This document shows positions 5,611 through 12,952 of a DNA stretch of 25,893 nt, one piece after another (position 1 is the stretch's first letter; each line of letters starts with the position of its first letter). Both the position numbers and the translations under genes were made by a program. The DNA is taken from assembly GCA_019418545.1 (NCBI GenBank), contig DYBQ01000024.1, positions 1 to 25,893 on the forward strand, given 5' to 3'. This stretch comes from Clostridiales bacterium. Lineage in GTDB: Bacteria; Bacillota; Clostridia; Oscillospirales; Acutalibacteraceae. A model generated the notes under the pieces. That model saw only the letters and a list, made by a program, of their open reading frames with translations, searched no databases and was not told the origin of the DNA.

Positions 5611-7725
5611 ATGAACAAACAAATGACCCACAAAGAAGCACTGGCTCTGGCCAAAGAACTAGTAGAGAAAATGACCATTGAAGAGCGGGCTTTCCAGCTG
5701 AGCTATCGTGCCCCGGCAATTCCCCGTCTGGGTATCCCCGAGTATAACTGGTGGAATGAGGCCCTTCATGGTGTAGCCCGCGCCGGTGTTGCCACTATGT
5801 TTCCCCAGGCGATTGGCCTTGCCGCTACTTTTGATGATGAGTTTCTGCAGAAGGTGGGCGATGTGGTAGCCGAAGAAGGCCGTGCCAAGTATAACGCCTA
5901 TCGTGCGGAAAACGATAGGGATATTTATAAGGGCCTGACCTTCTGGTCCCCCAACGTGAATATTTTCCGTGACCCCCGCTGGGGCCGCGGCCACGAAACC
6001 TATGGCGAAGACCCCTATTTGTCCAGCCGGATGGGCGTTGCCTATATCCGTGGCTTGCAGGGCGACGGAAAATATTTGAAAGCGGCTGCCGGCGTTAAGC
6101 ACTTTGCCGCTCACAGTGGGCCGGAAAATATTCGCCATGAATTTAACTCGGTGGTCAGCAAAAAGGATTTGGAAGAAACTTATTTCCCTGCATTTGAAGC
6201 CTGCGTGAAGGAAGGCGACGTGGAGAGCGTGATGGGTGCCTATAACCGTGTCAATGGAGAGCCTTCCTGCGGCAGCAAGACTCTGCTTCAAAAGACCCTG
6301 CGTGAAAAGTGGGGGTTTGAAGGCCATGTGGTTTCCGACTGCGGTGCCATTATGGACTTTCATCAGTTCCACAAGATTACCAAGACCGTTACTGAATCCG
6401 CTGCTATGGCAATGGAAGGCGGCTGCGACTTGAACTGTGGTGAGGTGTATATCCATCTGCTGGAAGCACTGGAGGAAGGTCTGGTGACAGAGCAGCAGAT
6501 TACCACTGCCTGTGAGCGAGTGATGGCCACCCGTTTCCGTCTGGGCATGTTCAGCAATGACTGCGAATATGACAAAATTCCCTACAGCGCCAACGATACC
6601 CATGAACATCACCTGCTGGCTCTGGAAGCGGCAAGAAAGTCTATGGTGCTGCTAAAAAATAACGGTATCCTGCCTCTCAAGGCTGACGAACTGAAAACCG
6701 TGGCAGTGATTGGCCCCAACGCCGACAGCCGCGAAGTATTGTGGGGCAACTATCACGGCACGGCTTCTCGAAATATCACGGTGCTGGAAGGCATTGAGGA
6801 TTTGCTGGAAGGAAAAGCACGTGTATATTATTCTGAGGGATGTCCTCTGTATCAGGATGCAGCAGAAGGTGCGCTGGCAAGAAAAGATGACCGTGTAGCC
6901 GAGGCTGTGTGCATTGCCAAAATGGCAGATGTAGTCATTTTGTGCATGGGCCTGGACGGTAAGTTTGAAGGCGAAGACGGCGATGCCAACAACCCATATG
7001 CTTCCGGCGACAAGAAGAGCTTGGAGCTGCCCGGCCGTCAGATGGCTCTGCTGAAAGCCGTGCTGGATATAGGCAAGCCGGTGGTACTGCTGCTGGGTAC
7101 CGGCAGCGCCCTGACCTTTGGCGGCGAAGAAGAGCGGTGTGCCGCTGTGCTGAATATGTGGTATCCGGGCGCATTGGGCGGAAAGGCAGTGGCAGAGGTG
7201 CTGTTCGGCAAGGCTTCCCCGGCTGGCAAGCTGCCTGTAACCTTCTATCGCACCACCGAAGAGCTGCCTGATTTTACCGACTATTCCATGAAAAACCGCA
7301 CCTACCGCTATATGGAAAACGAAGCGCTGTACCCCTTCGGCTATGGCCTGACCTATGAGCCCTTTGCCGTTTCCGATTTGGAGGCAGGGCCGGACGGGGA
7401 AAATGTCCGGGTATCGGTAACCGTGGAGAACCTTGGCAAAAACGAGGCGGAACAGACCGTGGAAATTTATGTGAAGGATTTGGAGTCTCCGCTGGCCGTC
7501 CGCAATCACAGCCTGGCCGGCTTCCGCTGCGTGCGCCTTGCTCCCGGCGAAAGCCGCAGGGTTGAGATCCTCCTTACCCGCCGCGCCTTTGAAGCCGTGA
7601 ATGAAGAGGGCGAGCGTGTTCTGGATAGCCGCCGCTTCCGCATTTATGCCGGCTTCAGCCAGCCTGATAAGAGGAGCGTGGAGCTGATGGGACAGGCTCC
7701 GCTGGAAATGAAAATTAACCTGTAA
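5611..7725 (+). CDS. Glycoside hydrolase family 3, probable beta-xylosidase/beta-glucosidase
   Basis: The enzyme removes terminal beta-linked sugars from oligosaccharides. It is 704 residues with no signal peptide, so it acts in the cytosol on imported oligomers. Layout: GH3 N-terminal barrel (about 1-310), C-terminal alpha/beta sandwich (about 345-580) and a fibronectin III-like domain (about 615-690). Visible motifs: NWWNEALHGVARAG (46-59), DPRWGRGHETYGEDPYL (121-137), KHFAAHSG (163-170), VMGAYNRVNGEPSC (207-220) and VVSDCGA (240-246) with Asp243 as nucleophile. The NWWNEALHG and YNRVNGEPSC signatures are typical of the xylosidase-like branch, and xylB follows, so xylosidase is favoured; arabinofuranosidase or glucosidase activity is possible. 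AAGGAGG is nine bases before the ATG. Confidence 0.92.
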   Translation: MNKQMTHKEALALAKELVEKMTIEERAFQLSYRAPAIPRLGIPEYNWWNEALHGVARAGVATMFPQAIGLAATFDDEFLQKVGDVVAEEGRAKYNAYRAENDRDIYKGLTFWSPNVNIFRDPRWGRGHETYGEDPYLSSRMGVAYIRGLQGDGKYLKAAAGVKHFAAHSGPENIRHEFNSVVSKKDLEETYFPAFEACVKEGDVESVMGAYNRVNGEPSCGSKTLLQKTLREKWGFEGHVVSDCGAIMDFHQFHKITKTVTESAAMAMEGGCDLNCGEVYIHLLEALEEGLVTEQQITTACERVMATRFRLGMFSNDCEYDKIPYSANDTHEHHLLALEAARKSMVLLKNNGILPLKADELKTVAVIGPNADSREVLWGNYHGTASRNITVLEGIEDLLEGKARVYYSEGCPLYQDAAEGALARKDDRVAEAVCIAKMADVVILCMGLDGKFEGEDGDANNPYASGDKKSLELPGRQMALLKAVLDIGKPVVLLLGTGSALTFGGEEERCAAVLNMWYPGALGGKAVAEVLFGKASPAGKLPVTFYRTTEELPDFTDYSMKNRTYRYMENEALYPFGYGLTYEPFAVSDLEAGPDGENVRVSVTVENLGKNEAEQTVEIYVKDLESPLAVRNHSLAGFRCVRLAPGESRRVEILLTRRAFEAVNEEGERVLDSRRFRIYAGFSQPDKRSVELMGQAPLEMKINL

Positions 7726-7759
7726 TTGCAGAGCGGGATATACGAAACCTCTTGACAAA

Positions 7760-7787
7760 TAGACAAAATTCCAGCAAACTATATAAA
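7760..7787 (+). promoter_or_regulatory. Possible promoter in the GH3-xylB gap
   Basis: TAGACA (7760-7765), 16 bases, TATAAA (7782-7787). A consensus TTGACA also lies at 7752-7757 but would need a 22-base spacer. The predicted start is near 7794, about 260 bases before xylB. A terminator at 7890 lies between, so this could drive a regulated leader or a short RNA. Confidence 0.45.
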
Positions 7788-7889
7788 AGGGCATTTAGAA
7801 AAGAATCGATTTGCCATGGAAAAATGAAAAACTGTTCGCGGGAAAGCTTTCACTTCTATATGTTGTTTGCCAGTCTCGCGGATTGTTTT

Positions 7890-7932
7890 GAAGGGGAAGC
7901 CTTATCTTTTGGGTTCCCCTTCTCGGTTTTTC
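7890..7932 (+). terminator. Terminator-like hairpin in the GH3-xylB gap
   Basis: GAAGGGGAA (7890-7898) pairs with TTCCCCTTC (7914-7922), extended by CC/GG after one mismatch, followed by TCGG and a short T-run. It lies 165 bases after the GH3 stop and 120 before xylB, so it may end GH3 readthrough or act as an attenuator for xylB. The rest of 7726-8052 holds no reading frame that I believe. Confidence 0.65.
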
Positions 7933-7997
7933 CATATAAACCGTTTTTTTAGTCATGCTCCCTTTTTCACAGCATATTTTGCTTTTCTGTAACACAG

Positions 7998-8012
7998 ACA
8001 GGGGCGCCCTGT
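7998..8012. promoter_or_regulatory. Short inverted repeat upstream of xylB
   Basis: ACAGGG (7998-8003) and CCCTGT (8007-8012) form a 6-bp dyad around GCG, 41 bases before the xylB start. It could be an operator or a leader hairpin; no known operator is recognised. Confidence 0.35.
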
Positions 8013-8052
8013 TCTGGAAAACAACACTTAATTTGGAAGGAAGTTGTACAGT

Positions 8053-9576
8053 ATGGATTACTTAATTGGTGTGGACCTTGGTACCAGCGGTACCAAAACG
8101 GTCCTGTTTGATTCCTTGGGCAATGTCATGGCCAGTAAAACCGTTGAATATCCCCTCTATCAGCCTCAGAATGGCTGGGCCGAGCAGGACCCCGCTGACT
8201 GGTGGAATGCCGCTGCCGTAACCATCCGTGCGGTCATTGAAGAAAGCGGCGTCGATGCAGCGGACATCAAGGGCTTGGGTATTTCCGGCCAGATGCACGG
8301 CCTTGTGATGCTGGACAAGGATGGGAAGGTTTTGCGCCGCTCCATTATCTGGTGCGACCAGCGTACTGCGAAGGAATGTGAAGAAATTACCGAAAAGGTT
8401 GGGGCAAAGCGGCTCATCGAAATTACCGCAAACCCGGCCCTTACCGGCTTTACTGCCTCCAAGATTTTGTGGGTGCGCAACAACGAGCCGGAAATTTATG
8501 CCAAATGCGCCCATATCCTGCTGCCCAAGGACTATGTGCGCTATATGCTGACCGGTGCGTTTGCTACCGAAGTGTCCGATGCCTCCGGTATGCAGCTGCT
8601 GGACGTGCCGAACCGCTGCTGGAGCGACGAGGTATTGGAAAAGCTGGATATTGACAAGGCCCTTCTGGCAAAAGTTTATGAGTCCCCCGAGGTAACAGGC
8701 GTGATTACCGCCGAAGCAGCCGCTATTACCGGATTGAAAGCCGGGACTCCTGTAGTGGGCGGGGCCGGCGACAATGCCGCTGCGGCTGTAGGTACCGGCG
8801 TGGTAGAGGACGGCAAAGCCTTTGTCACCATTGGCACCAGCGGCGTGGTGTTTGCGCACACCTCCGACATTTCCATTGACCCCAAGGGGCGGGTCCACAC
8901 CTTCTGCTGCGCCGTCCCCGGCTGCTGGCATGTGATGGGCGTGACCCAGGGCGCAGGCCTTTCCCTCAAATGGTATCGGGATAATTTCTGCACCGCAGAA
9001 ATGGAAACTGCCAGGGGCATGGGCAAAGACCCCTATTACCTGATGGACAAGCAGGCCGAGCGGGTGCCCATTGGCAGCAATAAGCTGCTGTATCTGCCTT
9101 ATCTGATGGGCGAGCGTACCCCTCATCTGGACCCGGATTGCCGCGGCGTATTTTTCGGCCTTTCCGCTATTCACACCAAGTATGATATGCTCCGTGCCGT
9201 TATGGAGGGTGTTACCTTCTCCCAGCGGGACAGCGTGGAAATTCTTCGGGAAATGGGCGTCAATCTTCAGGAAATGCTGGCCTGCGGCGGCGGCGGAAGC
9301 AGCCCCCTGTGGCGGCAGATGCTGGCTGACACCTTTAACTGCGAAGTAAAGACCGTGGTCTCCAAGGAAGGCCCTGCTTTGGGTGTGGCCATTTTGGCAG
9401 GCGTAGGCGCCGGGATTTATAAGAGTGTGGAGGAAGGCTGCCGTACCGTCATCCGCACCAATCCGCCCCAGGCTCCTGTGGCAGAAAATGTGCCCGAATA
9501 TGAAAAGTTCTATCAAATCTATCGCAGCCTGTACCCGGCACTCAAGGATTCCTATAAAGCCCTGGCCCAGCTGTAA
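8053..9576 (+). CDS. xylB: Xylulokinase
   Basis: The enzyme phosphorylates D-xylulose with ATP to xylulose 5-phosphate, feeding the pentose phosphate pathway. It is a 507-residue FGGY kinase of normal length. Visible are the N-terminal phosphate-binding motif GVDLGTSGTKTVLFD (6-20), the xylulokinase-type substrate loop SGQMHGLV (78-85), GGAGDNAAAAVGTG (236-249) with Asp240 as the likely catalytic base, and GTSG in the second nucleotide-binding lobe. The ATG at 8053 is chosen over the upstream in-frame TTG at 8044 because AAGGAAG ends nine bases before the ATG. DUF4867 follows 33 bases downstream. No xylA (xylose isomerase) is in the window. C-rich codon use resembles the GH3 and GH38 genes and suggests high expression. 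Confidence 0.95.
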   Translation: MDYLIGVDLGTSGTKTVLFDSLGNVMASKTVEYPLYQPQNGWAEQDPADWWNAAAVTIRAVIEESGVDAADIKGLGISGQMHGLVMLDKDGKVLRRSIIWCDQRTAKECEEITEKVGAKRLIEITANPALTGFTASKILWVRNNEPEIYAKCAHILLPKDYVRYMLTGAFATEVSDASGMQLLDVPNRCWSDEVLEKLDIDKALLAKVYESPEVTGVITAEAAAITGLKAGTPVVGGAGDNAAAAVGTGVVEDGKAFVTIGTSGVVFAHTSDISIDPKGRVHTFCCAVPGCWHVMGVTQGAGLSLKWYRDNFCTAEMETARGMGKDPYYLMDKQAERVPIGSNKLLYLPYLMGERTPHLDPDCRGVFFGLSAIHTKYDMLRAVMEGVTFSQRDSVEILREMGVNLQEMLACGGGGSSPLWRQMLADTFNCEVKTVVSKEGPALGVAILAGVGAGIYKSVEEGCRTVIRTNPPQAPVAENVPEYEKFYQIYRSLYPALKDSYKALAQL

Positions 9577-9609
9577 TGATGATTTTTTGCAGAAAGAAGG
9601 ATTGCTGCT

Positions 9610-10236
9610 ATGAAAATTCAAAATGTTCATGATGATGCTTTCCGTAAATATGGAAAAGTAATTGAAAATGTAGATTGCACCGCCCTGATTGCCGAAATGG
9701 CCAAAACGGAAGCCCCCGAGGATGCAGTGGTTTATGTGCCCAGCGTACCGGAGCTGGAGGCTCTGCCGGTATTTGCCGATATGCGCGACCGGGTGTATGG
9801 CGGGATGCCGGTACAGATTGGTTACTGCAACGGCATGAACCACAAGCTCAACGCACTGGAATACCATCGGGATTCGGAAATCAACGTGGCCTGCACCGAT
9901 TTGATTTTGCTGATTGGCAGTGAGCAGGACATTGAGCCCGGCACTTATCACTATGATACCTCGAAGGTAGAAGCATTTTTGGTGCCTGCCGGAACCATGA
10001 TTGAGGTGTATGGAACTACTCTTCACTATGCTCCCTGCAGTGTAAATGGCGGCGTGTTCCGCTGTGTGGTGGTGCTGCCCAGAGGTACCAACGAGGCCCT
10101 TTCAGTAAAGCCTGCAGCAGACGGTGAGGATGCTTTGCTGTTTGCTGCAAACAAGTGGCTGATTGCCCATCCCGAAAGCGGTTTGGAAGCAGACGGCGCA
10201 TTTATGGGATTGGTAGGAGAGAATATTTCCCTGTAA
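9610..10236 (+). CDS. DUF4867 family protein, cupin-like
   Basis: This is a 208-residue soluble protein that I recognise as the DUF4867 family; no activity is established that I know of. Cupin-like features can be read: His78 in GYCNGMNHKLNALEYH, then His86 and Glu90 in EYHRDSEIN as a possible first metal motif, and VPAGTMIEVYGTTLHYAPC (125-143), where Pro126-Ala-Gly and His139 suit a second motif. The gene lies 33 bases after xylB and ends at a strong terminator, so the two are very probably co-transcribed. I infer a role in pentose or keto-sugar handling, perhaps as an isomerase, mutarotase or sensor. The start ATG has GAAGGA eight bases upstream. Confidence 0.85.
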   Translation: MKIQNVHDDAFRKYGKVIENVDCTALIAEMAKTEAPEDAVVYVPSVPELEALPVFADMRDRVYGGMPVQIGYCNGMNHKLNALEYHRDSEINVACTDLILLIGSEQDIEPGTYHYDTSKVEAFLVPAGTMIEVYGTTLHYAPCSVNGGVFRCVVVLPRGTNEALSVKPAADGEDALLFAANKWLIAHPESGLEADGAFMGLVGENISL

Positions 10237-10272
10237 AACAAGTCGTTTTTTTAAGATTGGCAACACGGATTT

Positions 10273-10311
10273 AAAAGAGCCCCTGCCTTTTCAAAAGGCA
10301 GGGGCTCTTTT
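10273..10311. terminator. Strong terminator after xylB-DUF4867
   Basis: AAAAGAGCCCCTGCC and GGCAGGGGCTCTTTT form a stem of at least 15 bp, extended by TTTT/AAAA towards a minimal loop at 10292. The T-run follows in the plus direction. Confidence 0.92.
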
Positions 10312-10355
10312 AAAAAGTTTTTGTGGAATTCGTCGTTTTTTCCCGTTTTGGGGTG

Positions 10356-10384
10356 TTGTGAACGAGAAAGATTTGTGATATTAT
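10356..10384 (+). promoter_or_regulatory. Promoter for the 10461 membrane protein gene
   Basis: TTGTGA (10356-10361), 17 bases, TATTAT (10379-10384), with TG one base before the -10 (extended). The start should lie near 10391, leaving a 70-base leader. Confidence 0.7.
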
Positions 10385-10460
10385 ATCAATAATGCCGGTA
10401 AATTGACTGGCAAAAGAACAAAAACGGCTTTTTGCCGAATAGACGGGAGCAGAAAATCTA

Positions 10461-11810
10461 ATGAAAAAAATCGTGTCATGGCTGTTGGCAGTAACGCTGC
10501 TGACAATGGCTATCCCCGTATGTTTTGCGGCGGCTACCACCGAGCCGACAAAGGTGGAAGTGGAAGAATTGGATGTTGAATTCGAAGTGCCGGAAGGAAT
10601 GTTCATCCTGACAGGAGACACCCCTATTGACAGCACAGACTGGGGACTGGCGGGATATGAGGACCCACTGGAAAAAGTGGGGGACTTTGAACAGGACGAT
10701 TCGGGAAACCTGATGGCTATGGAACTGGTGCCAGAAGACCGTTCATATACGATACGAATCAGCCGGAAATATTCCGATGATAGCCGGAACTATTTTAACT
10801 TGAATGAAGTGACTGACGAGCAGTTTCAAGAGCTGTTGGATACCAACACTTTTGTAGATGAAGAATATGGGGTAACAGCAAAGGCAGAAAAGTATGAGCA
10901 TAGCCAGATTCCTTTTTTCAAAATTGATTTGCAGGGCGAAGTGAACGACAGCCCAATCTGGGAAACCTGTTATGGAACCATCGTAAATGGCTTCAGCCTT
11001 TCTATTGATATGTTTGCAAACGCAGAGTTTACTGAGGAGCAGATTGCCCAGATTGAGCAATTGGTAGACAGTATTACAATCACTAAATTTGTGGAAAAGC
11101 CTACACAGGAGCAGATAATGCTTCAAATGGTCGCAGCAGTTTTACCAGTATTGATTATTATTGCAGCAGCTGTTGTGTTTTTCTTGGTGATTCGGCGGAA
11201 CAATCGGAAAAAAGAGCGTCTCAAAAAAGAAATGACAGATATGCTGGTGGCCTATCGAAAAGAACAGGCCCAGCGGGCGGCACAGGACGAGCATTATCAG
11301 GTATCGAAAACCTTGTTTGAAAACACTACTTTTTGCAGCGATGTGGCGGCTCAGGATTTCTGTAAATTCCATTCCCTTCGTCGTTGCCTGCTGCGAAACA
11401 GTATGTTTATTCTATTAGGCGTTTTGAGCGTAGTAGTTGGCTTTATTTATAATGACAGCTGGCTGCTAAGAATTGTCATGATAGCGCTGGGAATTTACCT
11501 GGTGGTGCAGCCTTTCCTGATGCTGGACAGAATGAAGCGCGCAGAAGTAGGGTTTTATAAAAAAGCCCGCTCCCGTGAAGCAAGCTATGCTTTTCGGGAA
11601 GAGGATTTCCGCATTTCTGGTATTCAGTCAGTAACGCTTTATCCATATTTTCAAATTTTGAGTGCCTATGAGGACAAAAAATATTTTTATCTGTATTATA
11701 CGGAAGACAGAGCTTATCTGGTGGAAAAGGATGGCTTTACCCTGGGAGAGGCCAATGATTTCCGCAAATTCCTGAAAGAAAAACTTGGAAAGAATTGTCA
11801 CTGGCAATAA
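10461..11810 (+). CDS. Exported/membrane protein of unknown function with YcxB-like C-terminus
   Basis: The 449-residue protein has a signal peptide (1-24), an acidic extracytoplasmic domain (about 25-220), a membrane helix at 223-244, a cytosolic coiled-coil stretch (about 245-300) and a hairpin of two membrane helices (313-330, 334-354). It ends in a cytosolic domain (about 370-440) with FREEDFRISG and YFYLYYTEDRAYLVEKDGF, which resembles YcxB-like domains. The outer domain, ending LVDSITITKF, looks like small surface domains of Firmicutes lipoproteins, but there is no clear lipobox at Cys21. It is monocistronic, between a promoter at 10356 and a terminator at 11824. The ATG has GGGAG about 11 bases upstream. 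Function unknown; a sensor-like transmembrane architecture is inference. Confidence 0.82.
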   Translation: MKKIVSWLLAVTLLTMAIPVCFAAATTEPTKVEVEELDVEFEVPEGMFILTGDTPIDSTDWGLAGYEDPLEKVGDFEQDDSGNLMAMELVPEDRSYTIRISRKYSDDSRNYFNLNEVTDEQFQELLDTNTFVDEEYGVTAKAEKYEHSQIPFFKIDLQGEVNDSPIWETCYGTIVNGFSLSIDMFANAEFTEEQIAQIEQLVDSITITKFVEKPTQEQIMLQMVAAVLPVLIIIAAAVVFFLVIRRNNRKKERLKKEMTDMLVAYRKEQAQRAAQDEHYQVSKTLFENTTFCSDVAAQDFCKFHSLRRCLLRNSMFILLGVLSVVVGFIYNDSWLLRIVMIALGIYLVVQPFLMLDRMKRAEVGFYKKARSREASYAFREEDFRISGIQSVTLYPYFQILSAYEDKKYFYLYYTEDRAYLVEKDGFTLGEANDFRKFLKEKLGKNCHWQ

Positions 11811-11823
11811 TCAACTCTCGAGC

Positions 11824-11861
11824 AAAACGCCCCTTCCTGAGGAAACAGGAAGGGGCGTTTT
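11824..11861. terminator. Bidirectional terminator between convergent genes
   Basis: AAAACGCCCCTTCCTG (11824-11839) and CAGGAAGGGGCGTTTT (11846-11861) form a perfect 16-bp stem with loop AGGAAA, serving the membrane protein gene (+) and the LysR gene (-). Confidence 0.93.
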
Positions 11862-11896
11862 GATGTATTTGCGATGGAACGGTACTGGCAATCAGC

Positions 11897-11915
11897 AAAC
11901 CACATTATGTGGTTT
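11897..11915. repeat. Inverted repeat over the LysR stop codon
   Basis: AAACCACA (11897-11904) and TGTGGTTT (11908-11915) form an 8-bp hairpin whose loop holds the LysR stop (11905-11907). There is no T-run on either side. It may stabilise the transcript end or be chance. Confidence 0.45.
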
Positions 11916-12777
11916 CAGGCTCCCCCGCATGTTCCCGACACATCCGGCAAAAGTGAAGAAAAGCTGGGCTTTGAAATTTATCCTTGTGCCATACCAACCG
12001 AAAAGTTCGGGATAGATGGCAATTCTCCAAAGTAATTTGATGAAGCTTGCCTGCTTTCAGGGAATCCTGCGCCAACATACGGCTGATGATTGTAATCCCC
12101 AACCCTGCTTCGGCTGCCCGCAGCAGTGCTTGGGTATTGCTGCAAACCCATTGTTCCCGCCAGGGAATCCCTTCCTGCTTCAGAGCATCTTCCACCATGG
12201 CACGGGTTCCGCTTCCGGGTTCGCGCATTAGCAGCGGATACCGGCTGCAAAGCTTGGGAAGTGTCATGGGTTCTTCTGCAGGCTCTGCACCAACTGCTAT
12301 GAGAAGGTCTTCCATCACCGGAAGAGCCAACAAATCAGGATGCCTGATTTCTCCTTCTACAAACCCAATATCCAGTTCCCCGTGTACCAGCCGGTTTTCA
12401 ATGGAACGGGTGTTTTCTACCAATACAGTGGCTGGCGTTTCTTTCATCTGCCGTAAAATTTCCGGCAGAATACACGTCCCTACTGTCAGGGTTGCGCCAA
12501 TCCGAAGGGTTTCGTGCTCCGAGCTGTTTTTTAAGGAATGTTCCAGTTCTTCAAATTGAGACAGAATGCGGCGGGCACGGGCAGCCAGCTCACAGCCCTC
12601 TGCCGTAATATGCAGACGATGGTTTAATCTTTCAAACAGCAATACCCCATATTCTTCCTCTATGGCACGTACAGCGCCGCTCACCGACGGCTGAGAGATA
12701 TATAAATCTTCAGCTGCTTTTCTCATGCTGCTGTGCTGGCATACTTTCAAAAAAATCTCCAAATCCCGAAGCGTCAT
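11905..12777 (-). CDS. LysR-family transcriptional regulator, CysL-like
   Basis: This 290-residue DNA-binding regulator has an N-terminal winged helix-turn-helix (1-60, with MRKAAEDLYISQPSVSGAVRA-type recognition helix), a linker helix and a periplasmic-binding-protein-like effector domain (about 90-285). The effector domain carries REPGSGTR at 185-192, a hallmark of the CysL/CbbR branch of LysR proteins. It is divergent from the siroheme reductase gene at 12953, and a palindrome fitting a LysR recognition site lies between them, so it probably activates that gene and represses itself. In B. subtilis CysL activates sulfite reductase genes, which parallels this layout. The inducer is unknown; a sulfur or nitrogen oxyanion intermediate is a reasonable guess. 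Confidence 0.92.
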   Translation of the reverse strand: MTLRDLEIFLKVCQHSSMRKAAEDLYISQPSVSGAVRAIEEEYGVLLFERLNHRLHITAEGCELAARARRILSQFEELEHSLKNSSEHETLRIGATLTVGTCILPEILRQMKETPATVLVENTRSIENRLVHGELDIGFVEGEIRHPDLLALPVMEDLLIAVGAEPAEEPMTLPKLCSRYPLLMREPGSGTRAMVEDALKQEGIPWREQWVCSNTQALLRAAEAGLGITIISRMLAQDSLKAGKLHQITLENCHLSRTFRLVWHKDKFQSPAFLHFCRMCREHAGEPETT

Positions 12778-12834
12778 TCCAGTTTCCCCTTTCCCAATGG
12801 GATATTATTCAAATAGCAAATCAATCAAGAGCTT

Positions 12835-12856
12835 TTGATAGGTATTTTCCTATCAA
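12835..12856. promoter_or_regulatory. LysR-type binding site
   Basis: TTGATAGG (12835-12842) and CCTATCAA (12849-12856) are a perfect 8-bp dyad with a 6-base spacer and contain the T-N11-A core. The centre is about 65 bases before the predicted start of the reductase transcript, the classic recognition-site position. A second, weaker dyad (ATCAA and TTGAT) overlaps its left side. Confidence 0.8.
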
Positions 12857-12875
12857 TTCATTTCTATTTTAATAG

Positions 12876-12904
12876 TGTACAAAGGAAAATGCAAATGGTA
12901 CAAT
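12876..12904 (+). promoter_or_regulatory. Promoter of the siroheme reductase gene
   Basis: TGTACA (12876-12881), 17 bases, TACAAT (12899-12904), with TGG before the -10. The -35 is imperfect, as expected for a LysR-activated promoter. The start should lie near 12911. Confidence 0.7.
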
Positions 12905-12952
12905 AACAAACGCAAGCATTTGAAGTAAGAATTATGGAAGAGGTTGTTGATG

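Noticed and set aside
7752..7785. TTGACA (7752) with TATATA (7780) as a promoter
   Set aside because: The 22-base spacer is too long for sigma-A; the overlapping TAGACA-16-TATAAA is better.
8062..10026. Long 654-codon open frame on the minus strand across xylB and DUF4867
   Set aside because: It is an antisense shadow of two strongly supported genes, produced by their biased codon use; the translation has no recognisable domain and no ribosome binding site.
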